Positions 8,832-17,904 of a stretch of DNA of 64,000 bases are shown here, one piece after another. Positions within the stretch are counted from its first letter, which is position 1; every line of letters starts with the position of its first letter. The notes under the pieces are model-generated. The model was given only the letters and a program-made list of their open reading frames with translations, searched no databases and was not told the origin of the DNA. The position numbers and the translations under genes were made by a program. The DNA comes from Marinobacter sp. Arc7-DN-1 (GTDB lineage: Bacteria; Pseudomonadota; Gammaproteobacteria; Pseudomonadales; Oleiphilaceae). The DNA lies in assembly GCF_003441595.1 (NCBI RefSeq), contig NZ_CP031848.1:3596001-3660000 (forward strand), given 5' to 3'.

Positions 8832-11518
8832 TACGCAGCCCTCAACTTGTAACTTGTTAACACGGATTCAAGCTCAGGTAGTGCCTCGTGGCGGGCGTTC
8901 AGCGTCCGGACGTGACGTGTGACATTGCGCACCAGCTCGAACGAAGGCTGTTTGAAAATGTCCGGGACGACCGGGTTGTTCAGAACCTCAACATGTGACG
9001 CAATTTGAAAAAGCATCCACTCGACATTGGTCGTCTGCATCAGATTATGGACGCACCCCAGACACAGCTCAGGGGACGCATTGTGGCGCATCGGTTCACC
9101 CTCTTCGGCACATCTGGCTCTATACCTGGTCCGCCGCATCAGCAAACAATACCCCCAGGGATTCGCCTTGATGTTTTCAACCTCTATGTTTGCCAGTTGC
9201 TCGGCCAATTCCGTCTGTTGCTCCGGGCTCTGGACGCGCGTCTGCCGGAGGAGGCGGCGCAGTAACTTGTTCATTTGACCGGCGTAGCCTTCGCCGTGAT
9301 GTTTGATGTAGTTGTGGACAAGCGAACTAATGACACGGATCTTCACCCGTTGGTGGCCTGCGCGGTTGTCTTTATCGCGGATGTAAGCCAGCCACATGGT
9401 TCGACTGATGTGTTTGAACTGGCTGCGGATCATCCAGCCTGCATCACCATCAAACCGTCGGTAAATCGCCTCTGCCCACATGTGGCGGAACGCGTGGGGG
9501 CTTGGATACAGTGCCTCACCCAGCACCTCGCTGTGGATAGTTTTGGATGTTTCCCCCGATCGGCACTCGACTTCACTGAGTGAGAAAAGCCAATCCCGTG
9601 TTTCGTCGGACAGGTGAGTGTTAAGCAGAGCCCGCCAGTCTGGCCGCAGGGTACCGTTACGGTATTGGGTCACCCAGTCTTTCTTGTCGCCGACAGATTT
9701 CTGGAAAAAGAAAGCCAGCCGAGGCCACTCTTCACGGGTTCGACGATGCGCCTCTCGTAAATTCCCGTCTATTGTGAGTTCGTTCCATTCGTCGGCGGAG
9801 CGCGATACCAAAAGCCGTTCCTTTTCCCGGTACTGGTCCATCGTCAGCAAATCGCCGGATGCTTCAACTTGCGCCAAACTTTGCCACGACCCCCAGTTAT
9901 CGATCAGTTCAAAACCGGCATAGTTTTGGACGTAGTGCGGCCAAAGGCCACCGACGGCTCTGAGCACTGATTCTTCAGACTGGGAGGGGATTTTTTTATT
10001 TAATGTTCCATACAAACATGGCCGGTCATGGTCAGAGCCATGTATACGCCCCAGGCGCTCAGCGATAGCAACAGCACTGAAAGTGACTTCCCGTAACTGT
10101 CGGACTCGCCCGGATGTCTTATAGACGTACCAATCTACCTGATAGCGATGCGGGAAGGCATACTGATCCAGCTTGTCCATGTTTCGGTTGCGCTGGATGT
10201 CAGAATAGGAAAACCCGAACTCGCTTGCTCGCCATCCGGTCAACGCCACCACACCGACTAAGCCAGCTGACGCGACCAGTTCAATGAATTGGCGAGGCAG
10301 ACTGTAGCCACCTTTCGTCTTTTTTCCGCCCTCGTAGGCCGTTCCTTCAAGGCCAAAGGATTTAAAAAATGCCACCGTGGGCACAAAAGAGCCACTTTGG
10401 TCACAGCGTTGTTTCATGGCATCGAGATTTTGCAGGAACAAGTGCCAGGGCACCGGCCTCTGACATTCCCCCAGAAGGTACTGCGTTTCCTCGATATCCT
10501 CCCGGCGCAGCCAGTTCCAGATGATAACCCGCAGGCGGTCTACGGTCTCTGGTGACGGGATAAGGCCGAAAGCCTCGCCAATCTGCTCTAACACATTTTC
10601 TTTCAGGACGTGATGTTCGAAGCGTGCCTGACGGTGAGCTTCCAGGAAGTAATCCACAACAGCCGTCTGCACCCGCTGCCCCAATGCTGGCCTACTTGGC
10701 CATATCTCGGTGACCGGTCGCCCCTCAAGGACCCGTGAGATATGAGCCCTGACAGATGTCTGGCTCACGCCCAGATCCGTGGCAATCGTCGCAAAGGCTT
10801 GCAATGTTTGACTGAGGGCGCAGGCAAGCGCGGCGTGCTCCTCAAAAAAATTGAGACAGTGCTCCACATAATATCTTCCATGATCCAATGTAAGCAGGTT
10901 AAAGGATTGGCCTTTTTTCCAATCCTGGTAGGTCAGGTTATTATCCGTCAGTTCAGGGATCAGCTCCTTGAACTGCTTCCTGACATGAGCTTCGGTCACA
11001 TCCCGAGAAATCCAGTCAAGGCCCAACTCCGAAGTGGCGTCTTTCAGCGCTTGAAGGGGCATGAGAAACGTCATGTCTATTTGACTGCGTACGGCTTTAA
11101 GCGGCGAGGGGCGTCCCCCTCTCCAATTGTTCGTTAGCATGAAGGCCAACACCTCTCGGCTGTTTTCGCGGGTGAGGCGGGGCAGGTTTCTTCGCGCCAA
11201 GGCGACCATCCATAGCCTCAGTCCTTTCAGTCTTCTTGTGTAGCTGTTGACGGTCGTCGATTCGGCGAGGGACAGCCAGATCTCTTTGGAGAGCGAGACG
11301 GGATCAATACCCTGTTCCCGCACCCAGTCTGGGTAGTCCTCAGACAGTGCCAAAACAGTGTCAAAGTCGACTGTGTAACATTTTCCCCTCAGGTTGATGA
11401 ATTGCCATACGTTCTCCGTAAATTGATTACTCCGGTTACCAGGCAAAGCGTTGAGACGTGCCTGCAATTCATTGAGATCCGGTAGATTCCGATGCCGACG
11501 TGCTGTCGTTGCGGTCAT
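8831..11518 (-). CDS. Large tyrosine-recombinase-like protein (895 aa)
   Basis: The C-terminal half carries a recognisable phage-integrase-type catalytic pattern: an Arg in LTGWRASEFGF, then HAFRHMW (HxxRH), QFKHIS and a candidate nucleophile Tyr in MWLAYI. After it comes a cysteine cluster (CLLMRRTRYRARC and SPELCLGCVH) that may bind zinc. The long N-terminal part has no domain I recognise and presumably binds DNA or the other recombinases. It overlaps both neighbours (stop/start overlaps of 4 bp and 1 bp). The length is about twice that of a normal integrase. Together with the two upstream recombinases it should catalyse movement of the element. Confidence 0.7.
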   Translation of the reverse strand: MTATTARRHRNLPDLNELQARLNALPGNRSNQFTENVWQFINLRGKCYTVDFDTVLALSEDYPDWVREQGIDPVSLSKEIWLSLAESTTVNSYTRRLKGLRLWMVALARRNLPRLTRENSREVLAFMLTNNWRGGRPSPLKAVRSQIDMTFLMPLQALKDATSELGLDWISRDVTEAHVRKQFKELIPELTDNNLTYQDWKKGQSFNLLTLDHGRYYVEHCLNFFEEHAALACALSQTLQAFATIATDLGVSQTSVRAHISRVLEGRPVTEIWPSRPALGQRVQTAVVDYFLEAHRQARFEHHVLKENVLEQIGEAFGLIPSPETVDRLRVIIWNWLRREDIEETQYLLGECQRPVPWHLFLQNLDAMKQRCDQSGSFVPTVAFFKSFGLEGTAYEGGKKTKGGYSLPRQFIELVASAGLVGVVALTGWRASEFGFSYSDIQRNRNMDKLDQYAFPHRYQVDWYVYKTSGRVRQLREVTFSAVAIAERLGRIHGSDHDRPCLYGTLNKKIPSQSEESVLRAVGGLWPHYVQNYAGFELIDNWGSWQSLAQVEASGDLLTMDQYREKERLLVSRSADEWNELTIDGNLREAHRRTREEWPRLAFFFQKSVGDKKDWVTQYRNGTLRPDWRALLNTHLSDETRDWLFSLSEVECRSGETSKTIHSEVLGEALYPSPHAFRHMWAEAIYRRFDGDAGWMIRSQFKHISRTMWLAYIRDKDNRAGHQRVKIRVISSLVHNYIKHHGEGYAGQMNKLLRRLLRQTRVQSPEQQTELAEQLANIEVENIKANPWGYCLLMRRTRYRARCAEEGEPMRHNASPELCLGCVHNLMQTTNVEWMLFQIASHVEVLNNPVVPDIFKQPSFELVRNVTRHVRTLNARHEALPELESVLTSYKLRAA

Positions 11519-13608
11519 TCCACAGTCTCCAGTAGGTAATCAAACAAATTGGGCAGATGGGGCTTAAGGTCGGCATATTGTTTCTGGGCCTCAGCAGCAG
11601 AACGCATACGAGCCAGATTGCGCGTCATCCATTCAACGCGGATCAACAGTGTGCGCTCGACCCAATCGGGCCGAACTGCCAGCATTTGCGGTAGCCGAGT
11701 CTCGGCTTCGGCGATCGTATGAATAAACAGCAGCGCCTGCTCCACTGTGTCAGGAACGAGGATGACATCGTCGTTTTGGATCCGTTTGATCGACTGATCG
11801 ATCGAATGAACTCGAGCGTCCTCTGAACCGGTGGCCTCTACCACGCGAGTGTTCAACTCGAGATCGTTCACCGCTGCCGCCATTGCGGAGACGGATGGTT
11901 GGTATACAACATTCTGGAGATCGTTCAGAACCAGGCGGGTGACCCGACCTGCACGGTTGACGAAATCCTTATTGGCGTCGGTCAGATAAGCATGCTTTTC
12001 GGTTGCCGAGGTGTGCGAGTGGTGGTTGATCAGGTCACCGTCACGGTAACGGTCCGACCCCGCATGGACGGCAGTGGTCTTCACATGCGTGAGAGAAAAT
12101 ATGTTCTGAGGAAGCGGGCGCGCGACCGACTCGCGATACGCCCCGATATTATTTTCGGATGTCTTTGCGAAAATGCCCACAGGCTCGCTGCCCTGAGTCA
12201 GCGCCAACGCGGCGTCCAGAAAAATCGAACTGGCACCGGCTCGCCTTAAAGCTGCGTCAATTAGCCGCTGGACGCGAGGCAATTGCCAGATTCGCCACAA
12301 GAAAGAGATATCTCCTTTCTGCGCGAAACCTTCTCTAATGTCCGGCATCGCTTTTTCTGACATAACGTTGAATTGGAAGACAGGGCTAGAGACCGGCAAA
12401 CCTGTTAAGTAGCGATACTGGGCTTTTGTCCAGCAGTCGGACGCCATCAGGATCGCTGGTTGCCGAGTCGAGCTGGCACGGCCCTTGTAGTAACAACACT
12501 CCATCGCAATCAGGCGACCGGATTGATTGAATTCGTGTGCGTAATCCGTTGTTTTCAGTTTGGGAATATCGGTTGGCTGCACCGCTTCACAGGCAACCAA
12601 CCAGGCCATCAGGCGCTCCTCAAGAGGGGAGTAAACGTGTTGATAATCCGGATGATAAATGGTGGGAGAGCGAGCCCAGGATCGAATACGTTGGCCGCAG
12701 ACCCGAGGCATAGAGGCCAAGCTTTCAATGCCGCTCTGCGATAACAGCGTTTTAATAGACCCTCGGTCAGAGGGGCGAACCAAATCCAGCCACAGCAGTT
12801 CTGTCCATGCCTCTCGCGGCTGCCCTGCGGAATCAAACGAACCAAAACGCCTTAATATCTTGTAGTTCCATTTACGAAACCAGTTCTTCCCGCAAGCAGA
12901 CTCTTCAAACGTTGTGATGGGGTGTTGCTGCCATTCTGCCCGGACGTCCAGTAGATGAAGTAGTGTCTCGGCAATCGTCACCCGAAAGCTCAAAAACATT
13001 CTGCTTGGGCTTTCCAGTTGAAGGTATTTTTGCTCACCGAGAACAGATCGCAGCCAGGGCAGATTGAACCAGTCCGTAAGGGTATATGGCTTAGCACCCC
13101 CTCCTTTTGAAGGCTTTGACACCTTCAGTAGTGTCTTCAGATAGCCGAAATCCTCGTCCGTCAGGCCGGGGCTAGCCAGGGCCCTGTTCATAACTGCGGT
13201 TAAGAATTCTAACGGGCTGCGCTTCTGGCCCTGCTGATTCATGCAATACGCTTCGTAGGACTTCAGGCAATCGTAACGATTGATATCAGTGCTTTCGTAA
13301 CCCGTTTCATTTACCCAATCGATGAATCGGCGTATGGAGTCCGAATAAGCTCGTCGCGATGTCTCTGTAAGGCCATGAAACCAGTCTGATTGAAATGTGG
13401 CAGAGGCCCCTTGGAAAATGGCTTCGTGAAATTTGTTTTCCCGGGTTAAGGCGATGATCTGAGTGGTACCAGCCTGGGTGTTGTATGTGATTCGAGTAGG
13501 CTTAATCGATGTATATGTGGGTTGTTCCGGCAGCGTCTGATCGAATGCTTTAGCCATATCGTCCGGTGCATGCGCCAGCTCAGCCACTCCGTCCAACTTT
13601 TCACTCAC
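11515..13608 (-). CDS. Tyrosine-recombinase-like protein (697 aa), degenerate catalytic site
   Basis: The second gene of the recombinase operon. The N-terminal region looks like a core-binding/SAM-like domain (LTETSRRAYSDSIRRFIDWVNE). Near the C-terminus LINHHSHTSATEKHAYL resembles the His...Tyr end of a tyrosine recombinase. The usual HxxR box is not convincing (LTHVKTT) and the first catalytic Arg is not obvious. It may be a structural or regulatory subunit rather than an active strand-transferase, as proposed for some members of multi-recombinase elements. The ATG overlaps the stop of the upstream integrase by 4 bp. Confidence 0.6.
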   Translation of the reverse strand: MSEKLDGVAELAHAPDDMAKAFDQTLPEQPTYTSIKPTRITYNTQAGTTQIIALTRENKFHEAIFQGASATFQSDWFHGLTETSRRAYSDSIRRFIDWVNETGYESTDINRYDCLKSYEAYCMNQQGQKRSPLEFLTAVMNRALASPGLTDEDFGYLKTLLKVSKPSKGGGAKPYTLTDWFNLPWLRSVLGEQKYLQLESPSRMFLSFRVTIAETLLHLLDVRAEWQQHPITTFEESACGKNWFRKWNYKILRRFGSFDSAGQPREAWTELLWLDLVRPSDRGSIKTLLSQSGIESLASMPRVCGQRIRSWARSPTIYHPDYQHVYSPLEERLMAWLVACEAVQPTDIPKLKTTDYAHEFNQSGRLIAMECCYYKGRASSTRQPAILMASDCWTKAQYRYLTGLPVSSPVFQFNVMSEKAMPDIREGFAQKGDISFLWRIWQLPRVQRLIDAALRRAGASSIFLDAALALTQGSEPVGIFAKTSENNIGAYRESVARPLPQNIFSLTHVKTTAVHAGSDRYRDGDLINHHSHTSATEKHAYLTDANKDFVNRAGRVTRLVLNDLQNVVYQPSVSAMAAAVNDLELNTRVVEATGSEDARVHSIDQSIKRIQNDDVILVPDTVEQALLFIHTIAEAETRLPQMLAVRPDWVERTLLIRVEWMTRNLARMRSAAEAQKQYADLKPHLPNLFDYLLETVE

Positions 13609-14798
13609 CTCCCGCCCTCAAGTTCTAACATTTGGAGTCTCATGCGGATGTACCGAGTTGTGACCGATGAAGCATGACCGTCTCGCCCGACGGTGTGCCG
13701 GAGTCGCTGGGCAACAACAATAAGCGCTGCCGATTCCGAGCGTGTTTCCCGGCCGTCAGGCCCCGTGAGTTCTTCATGAAACAGTTCCGTTGCGAAGGTA
13801 TGGCGGAGATCGTGAAAGCTCAGACTGGAGTGCAAACCAGCCTCATCGGCCCTCTGTCGAAAGCGTCGTGAAGCGTGCCACTCGCTGATGCCCGTACCGA
13901 GGAATCGCGGATCTGTTCTGAGAAAAAAGCTTTCATCCGCCGTTCCGCTTTCGTCAATCGCCCACTGGCGTTCGGTACTAAAATACCGTCTCATATCCGA
14001 AAGCAACTCTCTGTCAAAATACACCCAACCACTCTTGCTGTTTTTGGCATAGCGACCCTCCAGCCAGTACCTAAACTGCTCGACGTGGTCGTAAGCTCGG
14101 TCATCCAACTGTTTGAACAGAACACACAAGGCTGGTGTGCGCAGACCCCGCAACTCCGCAGTCCTGAGCCCCACCTCAAACCCCAGTCTCATCATGAGTT
14201 TTTCAGCCAGCTTTTCACAATGATTCAGCAATGTGAGACGCGTGTGTCTCGGAACGTACTGGATGTAATGCTGTTTGGTGTTCCGTTCCGCCATGGCCTG
14301 CCGGGTCCGTCGATAAACGCGCAGCGCCAGGCGTGAAGAGAATTCCATGTAATGCAGGAAGTTATAATAAGCAGTGAGTGCTGATAGATGGGTCTGGAGG
14401 GATTGCGAGGATTTAAGACGGTTTGAAAGCACCTCATTGAGGTAATGATTCACGAATCGCTCACTACAGGACGAAGAGGCATGCAGTCCCGCCGTCTGAT
14501 GACTCAGCCGACATTCTTCCAGGTAGCCCAAAAACTGAGCCAACGCGTAGATATAGGCTCGCATCGTCGCATCAGAGACCTCTCTCTCGACCAGTTCGTA
14601 GAGCTTGCCGGTGCGCCCTTGCAACGTTCCGTCGGACAATTCTTTGATCTCAAAGACAGCGCCGAATCGAGCTAGAAAGGTAGTGAACATAAGCGGCAGA
14701 AGCGGTGGTTTGCGCCGCTCATTGAGGATAAGCCAGAAGGGCTCAAAACGGTGACCGTTAAATTGATAATCGACTTGCTTCTCGATGAAAACAGTCAC
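13605..14798 (-). CDS. Tyrosine recombinase/integrase (397 aa)
   Basis: The first gene of the recombinase operon, starting about 90 bp from the element's right end. The full catalytic set is visible: Arg in VGLRTAELRGL, HDLRHTFATEL (HxxRH), RLRHT, and the nucleophile in TTRYIRM. The N-terminal core-binding domain is EVSDATMRAYIYALAQFLGYLEE. Size and motifs fit a standard site-specific integrase. It probably makes the cuts that placed the element in the HNH gene. Its overlap with the next gene (ATGA) shows that the recombinases are produced together. Confidence 0.88.
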   Translation of the reverse strand: MTVFIEKQVDYQFNGHRFEPFWLILNERRKPPLLPLMFTTFLARFGAVFEIKELSDGTLQGRTGKLYELVEREVSDATMRAYIYALAQFLGYLEECRLSHQTAGLHASSSCSERFVNHYLNEVLSNRLKSSQSLQTHLSALTAYYNFLHYMEFSSRLALRVYRRTRQAMAERNTKQHYIQYVPRHTRLTLLNHCEKLAEKLMMRLGFEVGLRTAELRGLRTPALCVLFKQLDDRAYDHVEQFRYWLEGRYAKNSKSGWVYFDRELLSDMRRYFSTERQWAIDESGTADESFFLRTDPRFLGTGISEWHASRRFRQRADEAGLHSSLSFHDLRHTFATELFHEELTGPDGRETRSESAALIVVAQRLRHTVGRDGHASSVTTRYIRMRLQMLELEGGR

Positions 14799-14894
14799 AT
14801 CGTCACCGGCATTTGAATGGTCTTCTTATACTTTGCCGATCCGACTACAAAAGCAATGCTTTTCCTATTCGATATTGGTCTTTCGAAAAACCCA

Positions 14895-15444
14895 ACTCGA
14901 CCGGCCAAAGGTTGACTGGATCGTTTGCAAACCTTTCCCGCTTCTTCGAGGTCCACGTATCGGCCCCGCGCTCCCATGCCCACTTCAGTGGCACCACATG
15001 GTCAATATCAATATCTTGGCTGTTCTGGATAACGTTGCCTGTAAAGGGGCTGATCCAACGACCGGCAACGACCCGGCAACGATTATCGCTCGCGAAACGC
15101 ACTGGCGTACTGGAACTTGCGATCAACGCCTCAGCGCGGCTGTTCTGGCAGTCGCCATCGGCATCGTCCCAGCCGTGACCGAAGGCCGATCGTCTGTATG
15201 AATCGGCCCGATGTTTGTTCAGTTTGGGCGCGTTATTAGAGGCCAACTGCTTGGGTAGGCGACCGCCACTGGCTACGCATGTCTCCAGTGAGTCAAAGGC
15301 GAGGAAATTTTCGGTGCGATCGTAATATGAGCTTTCAGGTGGGTGACAAATGCCTGAAGACGTCTTTTTGATTGTCTCAGCTGCAACGGGTGCAAACCCA
15401 ATGACGATTATGAGCGCCAGTAATGAAAACGGGAGGTACCGCAA
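14895..15444 (-). pseudogene. 5' part of split secreted HNH (DUF1524-type) endonuclease
   Basis: Codes for the first 183 residues of an exported HNH nuclease. It has a signal peptide (about residues 1-21, ending APVAA), and the catalytic region has the DIDHVVPLKWAWERGA motif followed by FANDPVNLWPVEL. Past the insertion point (14894) the frame continues for 16 foreign codons to a TAG at 14845, so a truncated secreted product could still be made, but without its conserved C-terminus. The start is a TTG at 15444, supported by an ideally spaced AAGGAG. The remainder lies at 2131-2333. Confidence 0.85.
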
Positions 15445-15705
15445 CTACTTCTCCTTAAATACAAAAAGCGTAATCTGGCGGCCATCGTATCGGGCACGGC
15501 CTCGCATGTCTCGCTGTAGGAGATAACCCAATCGTTTTGCAGTGATATCGGCTTTCGCCGGGGGGCCAAGTCGCACATACTGGTTGGGAGTCAATTGATC
15601 AGGAAGATCGGGGCTCAGTGCCGGCAGGGATGCCAGGCAAACGCGACACCTGCCCAGTGGTGTGACGCGCCAGGGAGAGGCCTGGCTCCCTTTCCCTGAG
15701 ACGTT
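15445..15705 (-). CDS. Small unrecognised ORF coupled to the HNH gene
   Basis: The frame is open for about 86 codons and ends in a TAG directly abutting the HNH TTG start. The C-terminal half looks genuinely coding: LTPNQYVRLGPPAKADIT then LGYLLQRDMRGRARYDGRQ and ITLFVFKEK. No ATG exists upstream of RDM, so translation would need TTG (about 15594) or another alternative start, or the 5' end has been lost. I do not recognise the family. The tight junction suggests that both belonged to one transcript. Confidence 0.45.
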   Translation of the reverse strand, partial: NVSGKGSQASPWRVTPLGRCRVCLASLPALSPDLPDQLTPNQYVRLGPPAKADITAKRLGYLLQRDMRGRARYDGRQITLFVFKEK

Positions 15706-15978
15706 TCACCATAACCTCAAATTTTGTGCAGTCCACAGATCAAGGGCTAACGGGGCTTAAACGGTTGAAAGCCGTCTGGTTTATATAGAGGCGAACCAGT
15801 CGATGATCAATCTGACAGATGCGCCGCCTACCGTTAATTCAATGAGGCTTACACTGGCTATGTTGGATTTGCCCACTTTTGCGTGCGTTGAGGATCCGTA
15901 ATAAGCTGGCCGGTTGGAGCTGGTTGCTTATCAGCGGGCTTGTATACAGCCATGTTTTAACAAGCAGGAAGACAAAAG

Positions 15979-16626
15979 TTGCAAAACCTATTTAAATATC
16001 TTGAAAACCTTTTGCAAAAGGAACAATCCTTCATCTCTGATGGAGCAATCCTAAAGAATGCGGTGGTCGAGGCCGCGTTGAATTTGGACTCTCGACTGCT
16101 GGAACTACTGATGCAGTTCGACACGATCAAAGCGCATTTCTTTACCGAGGTATCGGGTGTGCTCGTGTTTGACAAGGTTAAATTTCAGGATTTCATTTCC
16201 AACAAAGCCTTCTTGCCAGACAGCTATACTTCTTTCAAAAACCGCATTGGACTTACAGATGGGGGGCGCGACTATTTTAGCCAGTCTCGCGACGTGGTGC
16301 TTGCTTGGCCTTATAAAGACTGCGTGCTTGAAGGCGGGATGACGAATGAAGATCGAGGCCGCAATGAAGTTTTCTGAAACACCACGCTGGCGCCGGATGA
16401 AATTACCCGACTATTCGAGCCAAAAGTGATGACCGGATGGGAGCGTTGGGACGCCGAGGCTGTTGCGACGGGAGTGCCCAAGCCCGTCGGAAAAGTGGCG
16501 GACGATGACAATCTGCTGATTAAGGGTAACAACCTCCTCGCGCTCCATTCGCTTAAGGCCAGCTATGAGGCCAGGGTTAAGCTCATTTACATTGATCCAC
16601 CCTACAACAAGGTGCTCACTTGGTAG
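15979..16626 (+). pseudogene. Truncated type III R-M methyltransferase (mod) with nonsense codon
   Basis: From a TTG start at 15979 the frame reads an N-terminal Mod-like region (LLQKEQSFISDGAILKNAV...). It hits a TGA at 16375-16377 in RNEVF-stop-NTTLAPDEITRLFEPKV, where homologues have Trp. The same frame then continues through IKGNNLLALHSL and the adenine-methyltransferase catalytic motif IDPPYN near 16605. Immediately after PPYN the homology ends (KVLTW, stop at 16626). The gene thus has two defects: a TGG to TGA change and a 3' deletion removing most of the catalytic and target-recognition domains. It is surely inactive. Confidence 0.8.
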
Positions 16627-16808
16627 ATCAGGATAGGTGGAAAGAGGACTTTCTCAAACAACTTGAGACAGATGCGAAAATGCACCTTTTGTTTCAAGGA
16701 AAGGACTACAAGGTTTTCGGGTTGCCATTCTTCAATGATGCTGCACCGTTGATCAACGATTTTCGGGAATGCTTTGGCTCGAAAGCGGGCATTAATAGCA
16801 AAGCGTAG
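16620..16808 (+). pseudogene. C-terminal fragment fused behind the mod remnant
   Basis: A 62-codon frame (VDQDRWKEDFLKQLETDAK..., LFQGKDYKVFGLPFFNDAAP...) begins within the codons that end the mod remnant and runs to a natural-looking TAG. It has protein-like composition but no start of its own beyond a TTG. I read it as the 3' end of a gene that once lay downstream of mod, brought next to PPYN by an internal deletion. It could be the end of a Res-type restriction subunit, but I cannot confirm this. Confidence 0.5.
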
Positions 16809-17288
16809 CTTGTAGCGTAATGTATACCCAGTTCATATTGACGTTAGAGCATCGCCGAATTAGCCGCGCCTTTAGGTAAGTGCCGGTGCGGCCGAGCAGC
16901 TCAAGGCTTCAAGGTTTTTTTGCGCGGCCCGCTGCAGAAGGCGAGGGTACGGACCCTTTAGGCCGGATCCTTGAGTACCATTTATGGGGTTGCAGTCATC
17001 GGCTGCAACCCTTGCTTTACCCGCGAGGGCCGGGGTATGGGACTAGCCCCATTAGGGTTAAGCTGAATTACCGCAGGTAAGTTCATTTTGCACACCTGAT
17101 GCTGGGCTGTTTTTGTGTAATTTTTGGGTTCAGTATTTCGTAAGATCTTGATATATTTAGATAAAATTTTCGCTTCTAGCGTTTTTTTAAAGGAGATTGA
17201 TTTGTGCAGTTTCTTGAGTGCACAGTAGGTAAATTGAGGGTTAGCCCACCCACCCAGGTGAGTTGTGCAAAAAATCGGTCGTATAATG
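16809..17288. other. Non-coding stretch up to the thyA breakpoint
   Basis: I find no gene here. The stretch contains a hairpin (gggttgcag/ctgcaaccc, 16987-17011), a few short G/C stretches and an AT-rich part (17100-17210). Homology to thyA starts sharply at about 17289-17292, so the island/core breakpoint lies near 17288. Confidence 0.5.
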
Positions 17289-17579
17289 ATCCTGGGTGTA
17301 CCGTTCAATATCGCCTCCTATGCGTTGTTGACCCACATGATCGCCCAGCAGTGTGATCTGGAAGTGGGTGAGTTTGTCCACACATTCGGCGACTGCCACT
17401 TGTATCAGAACCACCTGACTGACGACATTGTCTTCGAGCAACTGACGAGAGAGCCCCGGGCGTTGCCGAACCTCGTTATCAAGCGCAGGCCGGCGAGTAT
17501 ATTCGAGTACGAGCTGGAGGATTTTGAGTTTGAGGGCTATGACCCGTATCCCGGGATTAAGGCTCCTATTGCTATTTGA
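17289..17579 (+). pseudogene. thyA: 3' remnant of thymidylate synthase
   Basis: Only about the last 96 residues of ThyA survive, from [16 protein letters not shown] through [17 protein letters not shown] and [18 protein letters not shown] to the C-terminal GIKAPIAI. In a full protein of about 264 residues these correspond to roughly residue 171 onward. The catalytic cysteine and folate-binding N-terminal part are absent. Upstream in-frame codons (QKIGRIM) are unrelated. The normal neighbour folA is intact 2.9 kb downstream (IS21 excluded, about 0.4 kb). The cell must make dTMP by another thyA copy, by ThyX, or from an intact thyA formed at the other end of the island. Confidence 0.9.
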
Positions 17580-17617
17580 CCCTTTGTCTACGGCCTGGTC
17601 CGATAGGTTTGGGGGCG

Positions 17618-17730
17618 GCAGGGGAGCGGGATGGGGCTTTCCGAAAAACGCTGTGAATACGTCCGTGTACGCTTGGCTCCGCCATCCATGGCTCCGCACA
17701 TTTTCGGAAAGCCCCATCCCGCTCCCCTGC
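17618..17730. repeat. Long perfect hairpin with conserved loop, copy 1
   Basis: Two perfect 30-bp inverted arms (17618-17647 and 17701-17730) flank a 53-nt loop. The loop read on the minus strand (tgtgcggagccatggatggc then ggagccaagc) is nearly identical at its first 26 bases to the loop of the hairpin at 20287-20398, while the arm sequences of the two copies are unrelated. It lies 38 bp after the thyA stop and could act as a terminator or a processing structure. Confidence 0.85.
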
Positions 17731-17904
17731 ATCCAAGCTGAAGGAGATAGAATCTCCCGAATCCGCGAACGAGTTGGAATTCCGGTTGTTACAAAGGCAC
17801 TTGTTAGTGGCCAATTAAAATGACCCACTACTGGCCATTAATTTTGACCCACCCCCGGGTGGCCGTCAGGCCACAGAACCAGCTACTGTCCCCCGCTTTT
17901 ATCC

